Source of the DNA: Varroa destructor
Taxonomy: Eukaryota > Arthropoda > Arachnida > Mesostigmata > Varroidae
Assembly (NCBI RefSeq): GCF_002443255.2
Contig: NW_019211459.1
Location: 22,098,147 to 22,162,146 of the forward strand
Reading direction: 5' to 3'
Length of the DNA: 64,000 nt
Position 1 is the stretch's first letter, and each line of letters opens with the position of its first letter. Positions 37,203 to 48,974 of the stretch are shown here, piece after piece. The notes below the pieces were generated by a model. It made no database searches. It was given only the letters and a program-made list of their open reading frames with translations, and had not been told where the DNA came from. Position numbers and translations under genes: made by a program.

Positions 37203-37376
37203 TTACGGCGGCTCCTTGTGGTACTGCGCAACTAAAATAATTCCGGTATCATCTAGGACAGTGCAGCGGGGATTACCTTTCTCATCGTCATTGTCGTCAC
37301 CGACAGTATGGGGTTGAAACACCCTCACGTGGACGTCATTCGTGGCCATGCTTAAGGATTTCAGTGATGTCGCCAT
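37203..37376 (-). CDS. 57-codon ATG open frame, candidate exon
   Basis: The minus strand reads MATSLKSLSMATNDVHVRVF, then QPHTVGDDNDDEKGNPRCTV and LDDTGIILVAQYHKEPP before TAA at 37203. It has an acidic patch and a strongly protein-like order. Within it AAAGGTAATC gives a possible splice donor after the acidic patch. Splicing from there to the acceptor near 36869 would be in phase with the overlapping MAAEGR frame, but not with the GC3-rich frame preferred for 36557-36868. So the pieces do not yet make a consistent two-exon model. I recognise no family. Confidence 0.22.
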   Translation of the reverse strand: MATSLKSLSMATNDVHVRVFQPHTVGDDNDDEKGNPRCTVLDDTGIILVAQYHKEPP

Positions 37377-38852
37377 AGTTATAACTCGCGTGTTCTACAA
37401 CACCACGCCGACATCAATCGTCTCCTCGACTGGACGCCTGTACCGCCTGAATTCGCCTCACGCCCAGGTCCCGTCATGACCAAGCGTTCAAACAACGTGC
37501 TCATGCTCACGTTAACCAGTCAGTATATCACCACACCCTTGAATATATCACGCACAACGAAGTTGATTTTTAGAGCAGTGATTCTAGAATTGCTGGTACG
37601 GTATAGTGATTCATAGCAGGGTGCATTCGGTTGTAAAGCGTTTGCTAGCGACGTCCATATCACAGGGGGCGTATTGACGGATGCGACTTTGTCGTCGGTC
37701 ACTTTTTTCTGTCAAGATATTTCTGACGTATTCGCAATAATCCGCACCGTTCCGGACTGTTCTCGCACATCATCTTGTTTGTCAAGTGTGATAATTGGTC
37801 GTATCATCCATATGATCGATGTGCTTGAATTAGTAGAATTAGCAAACGTTTGTACACAAAAGCACTACGCCAGCACTGGCCGCCACTCTTACATTCGTTG
37901 TCTAACTATTTTTCAAGTTTTTTTTTTTTATTTAGTAATTACTCGGTGTAGATTTAGACTATATGCATGATCACAAACGCATAAAGAATCGCTATTAGTA
38001 GTACAAAAGTGCGTTCATTTTCAATTCTAAAAGCATCTTTAAGTTGCTGTCCGCGATGTAATGCTGCTGAATCGGAATCGTTATAGGTAATCAAGCAAGT
38101 CTGTACGAAACAACAGTTTTATCGAATATTTATGGAGTATAGGGGCTCCAAAAGTATTCGGTTGCCCTGTTATCTAGGCAAACCTACCTGAATATTAAAA
38201 CAGAAGAAAAATGACTAAAACAAAACACTTTTTACAGACGACAATGCTATAAAGATACCTACTTAGGATACACGATAAAATTCATTTGCGATACGTAAAA
38301 ACACAAACCTGCAGACTAAAGGGCTGTAGTATTTGTAGTTGTTTTTCTTTTATTTACTACGCTACAAAGCTGAAATCATAGAATAGAAGACGGGCGAACT
38401 TGCAAAAGTTTTAGCGGAGGACAATAAATCATAGTATAAAATGTAGGGTGGGTATTTCCTAGAATGTGGTTAGCCATTCATCGATCTAAGACAACGAAAA
38501 CCTTGGAGAAGCAGCATACAATGAGGCTCCGCGAGTCGAGACAGTGCAAGGGGAAACGCCTGGGGTTGTGGAGCGGGGGTATGGTAAATCGAAAAAAGTG
38601 CCGTAAATTCAAAAATTGCTGTTGGGTTAGAGAGATTGTACCTGTCTAAAATGGCGACAAACGTCTATAGCAAAACAAGATATCATGACCATGAGTTTGT
38701 AATAACTTTGGGTAAATGTGGGAGATCGAACAATATAATATTTGGAAAATAATTCCAAAAGGCCTTCCTCCCTCCCGTCGCGGCTACTGACGCGAAAAAT
38801 TATATATATGTATATATAGAACCAAACACAGTTGCTGAGGGCGCGATTCTAC

Positions 38853-38872
38853 AAAAAAAAAAAAAAAAAAAA
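38853..38872 (+). repeat. Poly-A run, 20 bases
   Basis: Twenty consecutive A. It might be a retroposon tail; no upstream body was recognised. Shorter A runs (12-14) lie at 16725-16736, 33627-33638, 41671-41684 and 61140-61152. Confidence 0.95.
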
Positions 38873-39085
38873 CGACAGACCTCAAGGCGACCCTTTCTTT
38901 CATGGACACAAATGTTTTTATATACAAATGCGAACTCCAGTCGCTTTATTCAGCCTCAAACATTTTCCAAAAAATTCATACAGGAATCGACCTGCTTTTT
39001 GTAGTCGGAACGATCCGAGCGTTTGATGTAAATAGTATTTTCAACGACTTAGTCTGTTAGAGGGTACTTAATTGGAAAAAAAAAC

Positions 39086-39106
39086 AAGAAGAAGAAGAAG
39101 AAGAAA
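39086..39106 (+). repeat. (AAG)7 trinucleotide repeat
   Basis: Seven AAG units after an A9 run; no gene context. Confidence 0.95.
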
Positions 39107-39706
39107 ACGACTTATTGAGTGCTGGTGGGACCTGTATGTCGTTCTTTATTAGCACTTGGAAAATTTTATTAGGTCACGCTATTTTTACTCCATTTCGTCT
39201 TCTATTGTCGAAATTAAAAGTGGCTTACACCTTCGGTAAATGGCCATCGTCCTCGTAACCTTTAAATAGCTACGAACACTGTTAAGAACGCTCGTCCTAT
39301 CTTTGACACTGTTATTTCCCTTCGACACACAACCTCTTCACGGAACTTTGTTTAGCTTTTGCGTTGTTTCTTGCGACCAGCGTACTAAACAAATACCAAC
39401 AAAGATAAAATCTAGCTTATATTCATTGACAATTCAGCTAGTCTATTTGTGGATTCGTCTGACATCTCTGCCTATGTGCTAGAGTCAATGATACTATCGA
39501 ACCATGGTAAATGAATGAAACCATAATCTGTGAATGAATACCTTTCGCATGCTTAAAAGCAATGTTGTTTGTTTAATTGTGTCTCCTCTCCTAAATAAAT
39601 AACTATATCAGCTATTTTTTTTTACAAAATGTCAATGTGTGATGATTGCTGATTAAGAAAATATGCCCCACTTGATCACTGACAGCCCTCTGCTTCGTTA
39701 CTCAGG

Positions 39707-39710
<4 letters not shown>

Positions 39711-39763
<53 letters not shown>
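39711..39763 (+). repeat. (TA)n microsatellite, 53 bp
   Basis: An uninterrupted alternating TA run, the longest pure one in the window. It generates spurious Tyr-Ile open frames on both strands. It could form cruciforms and vary in length between individuals. Confidence 0.97.
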
Positions 39764-39766
<3 letters not shown>

Positions 39767-39953
39767 AGTATACAGCACTGTGTACAGCCAGGAGGTCAAA
39801 TACTATAAACTTGAGAAACCTATATTTGTACAAGAAAACGATTTTTATTTCGAGCTTATTAAAACAGGACCTATCCTGTCGCATACATTACTGTCAGAAC
39901 ATGAAAAAAATGCCAAATGTGATGTTGTAAAGAAGGTTTCGTTTCTATATTAG
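39762..39953 (+). CDS. 63-codon ATG open frame abutting an (AT)n array
   Basis: The ATG overlaps the last TA unit of the array at 39711-39763. The frame reads MQVYSTVYSQEVKYYKLEKP, then IFVQENDFYFELIKTGP and a lysine-rich tail ending KKVSFLY before TAG. Upstream of the ATG the frame continues as an artificial Tyr-Ile run through the array. The composition is coding-like, but no motif, signal peptide or splice signal supports it. The array would be its immediate 5' flank if it were expressed. Confidence 0.15.
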
Positions 39954-40023
39954 AGGTAAACTATAGAGTATTTAGATGTCCGGCAGTTAATTTAACTGAG
40001 GTAAAAATATACCGTCTATATAG

Positions 40024-40027
40024 ATAT

Positions 40028-40084
<57 letters not shown>
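40024..40084 (+). repeat. (AT)n microsatellite, 61 bp, one interruption
   Basis: Alternating AT with a single AA step at 40040-40041. It lies 260 bases after the array at 39711, so two long AT arrays sit close together. Confidence 0.97.
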
Positions 40085-40087
<3 letters not shown>

Positions 40088-40089
40088 TA

Positions 40090-43000
40090 TTCTTCTAGCT
40101 AGATCTAGAAAAATTCATTAGTGCGTCGAAGATCACACTGTGTGTAGTTAGTCAGAGAAGATTTTTTTATCATAGGAAGTTTCATAGTTAGGACCAATTC
40201 AGCACGTATTCCTTGTATCTACCCTCCGTTTATTCTAAAAAGCCGGACACGAAAAACCTGAGTACATAGCCACACACTAACCGTGAATAAAGACTATTCA
40301 AGGACCAATTTTAGACTATACTTTTGGACCGGCTCCTATGCTATGCAACGTATCATTATTAATAGACTGCAATATTTCATAATTGAAACACTTATTAGTG
40401 TGCAGATTGAAGCCAGTAGGGGCATAATCTGACTACTATTTAGGTCAATGCATTAGCAAAAACCCCAGTTAATAATGCATTCAACCCAATACCTCTCCAA
40501 GTGGGTAAACTAAGACGACCTGCCTTGCGGTAGAAGCAGAGAAAGCTCAATGCAAAAAGTCATTTGCTTATTTTGGACGCATATCTAACCAGACTGTTTT
40601 GTCGGATCGCGCTTCAAGAGTTCTAGACCTCAACCCGCTCGAGAGAGGGTTACCTACTTTATTTCGCTTTAGGCGATCGATGGCTGTAATCAAGCAGGAC
40701 ACATTTTGCATTTTCAATCGCTTCACTCAGTTTCCTTTCGTGAATTCTGTTCGAACTTGTTTTAAAAATTTCCGCTCCACCAGAGCAACTAATTAAAGGG
40801 GGTCGAGGGGGATGGTGAGGCTTTGCGTCTCGAAGTTTCCACCAACCATGGAAAAGTCTAGTCTTTTTGTTATCCTTCGAAAAAAAAATTAGCGCAAGTT
40901 GGTCAAATAATAGATCTTTCGGTCGATCTTTTTAGGCGTCGTTTATTGTACAAAACACCATTTCGAAAATGCCGAGCTCAGTATGCATACGTTGAGAATC
41001 AATGCAGGCCTATTAAACTGCTAGGTTTAAGATTTTTGAGTGAACAAATACTTCCCAGTTCGGCTCAGGTCCACAACCTGCCCAATTCAAAATTTTAGGC
41101 AAGCCTGAATAACTCAACAAGTCAAAGGAAATCCTTATTGGTTTGTAGGATAGAGAAAGTACGCTCGAACTACGTCGATCACTTTTAGATAAATGTTCCA
41201 TGGCGCACGATTACGGAATGGTAAATGAGAAATTCTTAGGGAAAAAGCTTGCAAAGTGTTCAGTTACCTCTGAATCGTCCATAAAAAGGGTCAAGAATGT
41301 GGCCTAGAAAAAAAAGCCTAAAATTTTTTCGTCATATAGTATGTTCGCATATTGTTTGAGCAATATCGGTACACAAGAACAAGAAGACACGCGTTGATTA
41401 CTGTTTTTCGTGACCTTATGTACAAGAGCGCCCCTGTTTATGGTCATTGTGGAAACAAGAATTCAGCTGAGTACACATTAAAATGCATACCCAACCTCTC
41501 TGTTTTAGTTAATTTTGGACGATACTGCAGAGTGGCAAGGAATAATGGGTTTATCTGACTATTCAAGGTATATGGATTGTCTATAGAGAGTCGCAAGTAT
41601 AGTATGGATGTCGAAGTTCAAAGAAACTCTATCTGACTGGCATCCTCTCCGTGCGGAGACGTCATTTAGAAAAAAAAAAAAAAACGTATTTTTATGTGTT
41701 ACAACATGCAAATTGCGCTTCATTCAAAACTCTTCTAATTTTATTTTTTATTATAATTTGTAATGGAAATGCGCGGCCATCGAGACACGAAAAGCTGTTT
41801 GCAGTGGCAATCGAGTCTTGGCACATTGCTCATGCGGCTGCAATTGGGCGCTTTTGAAACACTCGGCGGGACCATCTCAGTACCCCTTCATTAATGATTC
41901 TTAGGAGTTGTACTAGACATTTAATCTTGTCTAAGTCTTTTGGTAATACTTTGTCGACTATAACAGCCCACATGTAACTGACATTTGGGAAACTTTTCCT
42001 TAGCGTCACATATATCTAGGCACCAAGAGATCATTTTTTTAGGTAGCTATTTCTCTAGCTATTAACAATGTCGTTTGGTGGGCGCTCGGACATGCCGAAT
42101 ACACACAGGACAGGACGGCTGACAGTCGAAAAAAAACAAGGTATACAACTAGGCAACCGCTAAATACGTTGAAACAGCATTTGTACTTACTAAACACCAA
42201 CATCCTTTTTTAATGGTAAGTCTACCCCTTTTTAATACTTTCCAAAGTTATCTTTCCTTGCTGTGAATCTAGCTTTCTTCCGCCCTGTATAATCATGTAA
42301 AAGGTCCATTCCGAACCACTGTTAGAAGTGGAATTCTTAGATCTTGTCCTCTAGCGTCGAGTCTGCGTTGAATGTATGATAGATTTTGACTTGTTCTTTT
42401 TTCAGTCGATGTTTTGTTTAATTTACATAATTTTTCCTCAGAGAACTTATGTTCAACATATTTTCATAACTCAATACTACTCTGCAATTAACTTAATCAG
42501 TAATTCGGTACAATTCGGTTGAAATCCATTGTTCAGCTCAGATTGATTGCCCTGGTTTTTCTACGAGGTCTTTTCTCCGAGGCGCTTCCTTCCTCTTGTA
42601 CGTTTGTGACACGCATACGTTACATGCATTATGTAAACTGCACGTTCCGGCTGCTATATATACTAATGTCCTATTTGTAAGCGTCTGTCGATGGACCGCG
42701 ACTGACGTCCTTTGCATACCGTGTGAATCAATGCTTTTGTGAGTGCAGTCCTCTAAGTTTATTACAACCCGTTTGGGCCACACCATGTAGTTACTATTGT
42801 TTTTCTTGATCCAAATGTTTTTGCTATAACTGGTCGGCGATATCATCATTTGCGGTGTCGTCTTTTATACGTCATACCGTGAGCCCCGCATTTGGGTGAC
42901 CTTTGTTTTGGTTGCGATCGTGGGCATCGTTTTTCTCGGTTTCAGATAGATATTTATGACGTCCTCTAGAGGGAGAGCAGGGATTGGCAACGCCTCCTTT

Positions 43001-44550
43001 ATCGTACGTAATCGCTTTAGGGTTTTCGCTGCTGGTGTTCAAATTGACCTTTCGGCAAGCAAAATTTGAATTAGCAAGTGCTTACATCTAATTAGTTTAA
43101 TCGATGCCTTATCCGCAGAAATTCTGTGAATGTCAGTAGGGATCATATCATACTTACTAAATACGAAGTTTGTGGATACCAGGGTCAAGAGACCTAAAAC
43201 TATTTTACCACATGAGTTTAACGTTGTTAGTTTTTAACCTGTCAGATTGCTTATATATTCCAAGACGTAATAGATTGTAGAGTCTAGGAATGTCTGTGTT
43301 ACACGCTTAGCTACACAGGGATAGATTTCTCACGTGACTCTGAACCTTCTTGTTAGCAGATGACCTAATTTGGAAGCTCATGCATTTACACATTCGGTTG
43401 CAGTACACAATTTTCCTGTAGCTTGAAGAACAACATTGGGAAATTCTGGTTAGTCCAATTTTCGTTTCGAAAGCTCCTGAGCATAAACATTGACTTTTTG
43501 GACATAATTAGTATAGAATATAAATAATTTTATCTAACGCGGCTTTGTACCTAGGGCTTGCTTCGTCTGCTCCGTAACTATGACGTAGGTACCCACTGGA
43601 CTTGTAAAATGGGAGCTGAGTTAACAATTCTTCTAGTTAGTTCAGATTGGATGACTCCATCATCAGGATACTACGGGAGCCTAGAACCCTGTGGGACAGT
43701 TTTGCCCACACCTGAAATAGACATCACAAATAGGATTGGGGAAGGCACCCCTTCCCGAGAAACTTTTTCGTTTCCCACCATTTCAATTTTACTAAGTACC
43801 CCAACGAACTCAAAATAGAGTTTCCGGCCGCGAAGACAATGTCAATTGTTCGTCGAACCTTCCGTTTCTAGAAATCTCGTTGTCACCCAGAGCCGCAGTG
43901 TTTTTATGCGAATAATTTAGAGAATTATATGCTTCTTTAACCCTAAAGAAGACCGTAAGGACATGCTTGTGTCTGGCTTTAGCCTAGAGATTTAGAGCGT
44001 TGTCTTGGGCTAACTGAAGTCTGTATATGTCGACACATCACTTGGTAAGATGCACTTAGCTCATAAGACATTTAATAGCCGACGGAAAATATTCTTTCGT
44101 GTAAGGTCTCGACAATCACCCGGTACGACCGAAGCTAAAACCTATTTCTACCGTATTTAAATAACGGCGCTCTTCTGCCGTACCTTCAATCATGTAACGA
44201 CGCGCCGCATTTTCGTACATTACTCACACTACGCAGTAGCGCCGCGCGCCCTTGCAACTGGTTTCTGTGCAGCATGTCGGTTCATGCAGTTTGCAGCCAG
44301 GTCAAGTTCGCACTGGATGAAGATCCCAACGATTCCTTGAACCTCACAACACATTACTATTTCAGTTGTCCCTAGTTATGCCTGATTTACTGATGCTGTT
44401 TAATTAGTAGCTTGCCAATAACTCGTACATCTCGTTTCAATACAAGTGGACGCTTTACGTTGGCAACATTTGCGTTTTTCATTCATTTCGAGACATCTTT
44501 AAGAGACGTGTTCCTTGGTACTGTCCACATGGACCAATGTTCTAATTTTT
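40090..44550. other. No supported gene
   Basis: AT-rich sequence with A14 at 41671. Frames such as 42538-42849 (minus) and 43558-43818 (plus) carry no recognisable motif. Confidence 0.6.
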
Positions 44551-44783
44551 TGTTGAAGTGTTTGCTTGCATATTTGACTATGTCTATCTTCTTCAATTCA
44601 AAGACGACATAATCAACGAGAATCTAGACATCATTCTCGGGATACACAGATCTTTTACAACGTCCATTTCTCTCGCGTTATCTGATGTGAGCATTCTACA
44701 TCGCCCAGTCTTCCCTATACAAGTTTCGATGTGGATATATTTTTATCGTTGCAGCATTTCTCCAGTCCGCAGGCAGTACGGCT

Positions 44784-44906
44784 TCAGATTTCAGACAGAA
44801 AGCCTTGCCTTGAATTCATCCTCATCGCTTCCTGTGGTTTTTGCTCTCTCGGTCTTGCGGAAGCACGTCCTAACCAAAATAAGCAGGCCAAGAATCGCGA
44901 AGACAT
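44784..44906 (-). CDS. 40-codon ORF with signal-peptide-like start
   Basis: The minus-strand ATG at 44904-44906 opens MSSRFLACLFWLGRASA followed by RPREQKPQEAMRMNSRQG and a stop. The first 17 residues have the n-, h- and c-region order of a secretory signal with a small-residue cleavage motif (ASA). The short remainder would resemble a small secreted peptide or a first exon. An overlapping minus-strand frame (44791-45078) offers a different reading, with hydrophobic VFAILGLLILV and an acidic tail. Only one of these can be real, and possibly neither is. Confidence 0.12.
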   Translation of the reverse strand: MSSRFLACLFWLGRASARPREQKPQEAMRMNSRQGFLSEI

Positions 44907-45332
44907 CTCGGCGCCATCTCCCTTTTCTCAATACTCCTCCAGCTAGCAAAACTCGATGGGCCTCTAGCTTAGGCCAGGGTTGCTGTGTCTTGCCTCGCCT
45001 CCCGCTACTCCACCAGAAACATCCACCAAAGCGGTCGCCAACCCCTACGGACCTCCCTATCTGCTCTGCTGTCCCCATTTTTTATCTCAAAAAAGTGGCT
45101 TGCTTCTCGATCAATTGATGTCCTTGCTTCATTTTGACGCTTACTCGTGGCTGAGGGAAGACATACAGGGAGGGGCCGAACGAAGCGCGGCCTGAGTATC
45201 GGGGCGGCCGCTTTACGCTATCCGGTCCTTTGCTGCTCTTTTTCCATTCACTTGGCCAAAACAGCAGCAGCTGTAGTGGCGGCGCCGACAGCCCGCTGCA
45301 CGTAGCTGTGTGATCGCTTCCCCACGGAAAGC

Positions 45333-45422
45333 ATGCAGGCTTGGCTGGCCCACAAATCTACCCCTCTTTCCCTCTCGGCACCCTTGTCCCTGCTACGAGA
45401 ACTGCAACGACCGCAAACGAAA
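45333..45422 (+). CDS. Candidate first exon with GTGAGT donor
   Basis: In a GC-richer patch an ATG opens a 30-codon frame, MQAWLAHKSTPLSLSAPLSL followed by LRELQRPQTK, that ends exactly at a strong splice donor, AAA|GTGAGT (GT at 45423). The N-terminus has basic and hydroxylated residues and no acidic residue until position 23, which would suit a mitochondrial presequence. That is inference only. The next acceptor is the excellent one at 45664. A phase-0 join would add just 11 codons before a stop, so this frame and the long frame downstream do not join. The donor may instead end an exon read in another frame. Confidence 0.2.
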
Positions 45423-45664
45423 GTGAGTCAAAATTGTTGGAAGCAGTAAGTCCTCCAGCGGACGACTTCGCTGGCAGAGATGTAAAAATGTTGCAGGAGG
45501 CATGCTATATTTAAGCGCATTGCATGTGTTGAGGCGCAGGCGGCACCGAAAGACGTTCTACTTATCCACAATACGCGCATTTTTGAGTAAGAGTACTGCG
45601 CCAGGACGCCGCAGGTTTGCGACCTGCTCCTAGTGCTTTAGCATCCTCTTTTTTTTACATTTAG
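45423..45664 (+). other. Candidate short intron
   Basis: The stretch starts GTGAGT and ends with a long pyrimidine tract plus TTTAG, 242 bases in all. Both ends match metazoan splice consensus better than other sites I noticed in the window. The intron is inferred only from sequence; flanking frames are ambiguous in phase. Confidence 0.25.
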
Positions 45665-45875
45665 GTTTCGTCTCAATCGCACTCACATATTGTACAATGA
45701 TGACAGAATGTACGAAGTAGTGACGGCTGCGTTGGGTGCTGCCGTAATATCATCACTAAAGGAATTCAAAGATTGGTGGTCGGCGCTTCACGATCTGCGA
45801 CAGGGCAGTCGAACTATGGGAAGGCATCAGGAACGCTGGCGACCACCAGACAAGCACGATTCCACCGATCCTTGA
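45665..45875 (+). CDS. Candidate terminal exon behind a textbook acceptor
   Basis: TCCTCTTTTTTTTACATTTAG ends at 45664 and is a very good 3' splice site. The frame beginning one base later reads FRLNRTHILYNDDRMYEVV, TAALGAAVISSLKEFKDWWS, ALHDLRQGSRTMGRHQ and ends KHDSTDP before TGA. The centre looks like an alanine-rich helix followed by a Trp-containing, basic region. It needs an incoming exon that contributes two bases. A partner frame ending at the GTGAGT donor in that phase exists (ending CPCYENCNDRKR), but it has no ATG. No AATAAA signal follows closely. I recognise no family. Confidence 0.25.
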
Positions 45876-46781
45876 TCTGGTTCAGTTTTGTTTAGCGCTA
45901 GTCTTCGTTATAACGCGCACATTTTTCAGCCCAGAAGGGGAAACTTTCTGGGTAGGACCAGTGGAGTCTTGCGTGTAAGGGGTGCGTCCTTGACGAGCAC
46001 GATACCGTTTGGCGGATTTACCCCTGAAATTTTTCGAACAATGAACAGTGCCATGTCTCTGTGAGTGTGTTAGTTAGCAAACAAGAAGGAGATTGTTAAT
46101 GGCACGATAGTATTGCAAGGGTGATACGAGCTGCATATGTACGTATTTGATAAGGGCTCTAGCGGGGAAAGTGTGTTAGCAGTTTGACAAAGAGCATGCG
46201 CTCTGTCAGTTCACGTCACTGTCGAAAATTTGCTATCTATTTTGTTCGATTATACGTGTCGTATCTCGGTAAGCAGTGAATGCTCCCACTGCACTTATAA
46301 TCAATTTACAAAGTTCACTTTCAGAGTAAATGCGCAGACAGCGAACCCATCGCTCGACACTCTGTCCCAGTCCTTTTATTCGTGTTGAGAGCCAGTCAAC
46401 CTTCAGACTAAGTAAAGATTATGCCTTTTCAAAACACGCACGCAATTCATCGATTTGGAGGCAAGCTGCCTCAAACTTGATTCGAAATATGTATAGAGCT
46501 AGCACATATATTTACAACTTACTTACGGCCAAGTTAAACTTTATAATTCACAATAATCAAATTAAAGTCGTTCTGTAGTTTAAGTACTAATTTCCGATTG
46601 ACGTTGTTTAATCGACTATAGTCATTGTTCTTAGGATGCCATCGTTACTAACTATCTACTTGATATGCGCAGTGCCTGTCTTAATAAGGCGGCTCGTTCT
46701 TTCGTCACACACCATCAGTTGCTTATTGACCAGATCACGACAGCTGATCGTTCCATATCATTTCTTATCAGCGCGCATACA

Positions 46782-46801
46782 CATATATATATATATATAT
46801 A
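46782..46801 (+). repeat. (AT)n microsatellite, about 20 bp
   Basis: Alternating AT following ACAC. Comparable short runs lie at 27195-27212, 51874-51888, 60564-60580 and 63247-63261. Confidence 0.93.
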
Positions 46802-48379
46802 GGCGCCTAACTTTTCTTTTCCGGTGGGAAAAAGCGAACGAGGCCTGCTACTTTTCTTACCTCGCAAAGGTCTACCGACCCGTACAGGCACTCCGTCTAG
46901 TCCAGGCGCAACAGCAAACAACTAACCTATTTAGTTGTGTCTCTTCTGGTATGTGCTTGCCACACTCGACATTCTTCGCTGTCACGCCAGAAACGACAAG
47001 TCAAACCAGAAGTAAGGTCAGTACTGCTAGCCATTGTAGTGATGCTTATAGGTGAATTTGTGTGATAACGATGAACCTGTACCCAATATAGTCCACTATA
47101 CACTAGGCTGACTGGCGGAAGAAATGTAAAGAGCCGGCTTACTTCGAAAGGGACCAACCAAACACCGCTTTAACACGAAAAGCCATAGATCTAAAAGGGA
47201 CGGGCGTGGGCTCTTCCTGAAAGTCGCCCGTAGCACCTTTCTGCGTAGAAAAGAAAACTCCTTTGAGATTGGACGTCGGCTTAGTTGCGGATCGTGCAGG
47301 TGCAACGGCCATTTCGCTATCCCCTTCGTGGTGCACGACCATGTACTATAGTATCTGGCGCGCTCTTTAGAGTTGGGGGTTCGCTATGGAGATATAGGGA
47401 GACGCCCGGCAAGGAATGTGGTGGTTGCCTTTCTAGGGCTGAGCGGAAGTCTGGTGAATCCGCCTAACAGAGGCAGGTCTCTGGGCCGGGGAACAAGAAA
47501 AGCCGTCTGAGCTCGTTTCTCTCGCTTTTCCTGACGCCCTAAATGCCTTAAATAGTGCCGGTCTATCCCTTCTTCACTGGTCCCCCGGCATCTTAGCCAA
47601 AAGACGAGTTATCAGCTGCTTTATGGCGGCTTGTCGCCATCACTGAATGGTGCGAGGCCAGTAGCGGCGGCTTGGTTTGTTTAACGTAATTTGTTTAGTT
47701 TATCTGACTACAAGCACCCGGTGAGGGAGTAGATTCTGCCAGAAGCACGACAGGCGTCTATGGCAGTGGAAGAGTTTCCCAGGGGTTCTACATAAATAAG
47801 AGGAGATCTCGTTCGAAGCGATCTGTAGAATAAAGGACGGACGGATATAGCCACAGTCCGCTCCTTGTAAAAGTAGCAGAAGCAAAGAAGAGATATTCGC
47901 CGAGAGGAGTCGTGCGGTTGCTTCAATTGCCGTGGCTGGCATACAAAACGCGCGTACTAGGCATTTTTTATTCGAGGGCATATGATCCAGGGTTTGAGGT
48001 AACGGCGGCAGTACTAGGGCGTGAGTATGCGCTAGCGGGAGAAATGGAACGCTGAACGACTAAGAGTACTGGCCATCATTTCGCCTCTTCGCTTTTCATA
48101 CTAGCCACACGATTTCTCGGCTTTGTGGCCAGCGAACCCATACGTAATGCTGCTGGCTACCCAGCTGTAGTTATGCTGATGTTGCTCGCTCGGTCGTTCG
48201 GTTATGAACCGAGCTTTGGGAACACTACGGAAACTAGCCATAGCAGAAGACGGCCGGTAATACCTAGCCTCCAGCAACAACGGCCACATTCCACCCGCTG
48301 TTTCAGTGCCCATTGTGAATGCGTCCGTTTGCTAGCCGGCGGACGATGAACTTTCGCTAGCCACAGACAGACGTTTAAC

Positions 48380-48393
48380 TTTTTTTTTTTTTT
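48380..48393 (+). repeat. Poly-T run, 14 bases
   Basis: Fourteen consecutive T at the end of a GC-richer patch. Confidence 0.95.
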
Positions 48394-48659
48394 CGTATCA
48401 TGACATTATTATATCAAACACGCATGGAGTGAACCGGACGGCGGACGGTCAATAAAAACAACGCACACAGTGAAGCAGGGTTACCGGAAGAAACGGCAGA
48501 CGGAATTATCAGTATCACCGCTATCATCAGCAGTTCTAGTACGTTTCTGCCTACCTCGCTAAGCATATGTCAGCTCAGTCAGATGTAAAAGAGATCATAT
48601 ATTTATGCTTTCCGTGTGCTTGTATTTGCGTTAAAGAAAAAAAAAAAGTAAACTCTGGC

Positions 48660-48710
48660 TATACAGTGTGTTTGGGATAAATTGGGACGTATTTTGGCGG
48701 GATATTTATC
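48660..48710 (+). mobile_element. Possible mariner-type terminal repeat, one end only
   Basis: TATACAGTGTGTTTGGGATA followed by AATTGGGACG resembles arthropod mariner ends of the ACAGGGTGT...GGGAC kind and sits at a TA dinucleotide. No inverted partner was found within about 1.3 kb downstream. A 100-codon open frame (48668-48970) starts inside it but carries no transposase motif. This is a weak call. Confidence 0.2.
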
Positions 48711-48974
48711 TTTGCAGTGGAGCTGAGCTAGTTCCCTTTGGAAGGAAACCATGGATTTATCAAGACGAGGGTTCGCAAATGGGTTTCATTCAGAATATGA
48801 ACGAAAATCAGCTATTGTTCGACGCCTTCACCCCGAACAAGCTTCTACCGAGACATAAAGCTTTCGCGATTCCTAACGTATTATTATCGAAAATTCAAAA
48901 TCACTGGTTTCATTGTGTGCGGCCTGTTTGGCCAAGGCTTGGGAGTGACGCTATTAAAAACTTACTTTGAAATC

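Larger units (their letters stand above)
37380..39700. other. No supported gene
   Basis: AT-rich, with the A20 and (AAG)n runs listed separately. The 98-codon frame at 37674-37970 shows no motif. Confidence 0.6.
45880..48655. other. No supported gene
   Basis: 47.1-48.35 kb is GC-richer, with open frames on both strands that cancel out as evidence. It contains the (AT)n run at 46782 and T14 at 48380. Confidence 0.55.

Noticed and set aside
39663..39884. Open frames with long Tyr-Ile runs on both strands
   Set aside because: They are produced by translating the (TA)n array; alternating TA contains no stop in those frames.
44558..45118. 187-codon plus-strand open frame starting at a TTG
   Set aside because: No ATG near the start, no motif, and the same bases are open on the minus strand in other frames; the openness fits a pyrimidine-rich, GC-richer patch.
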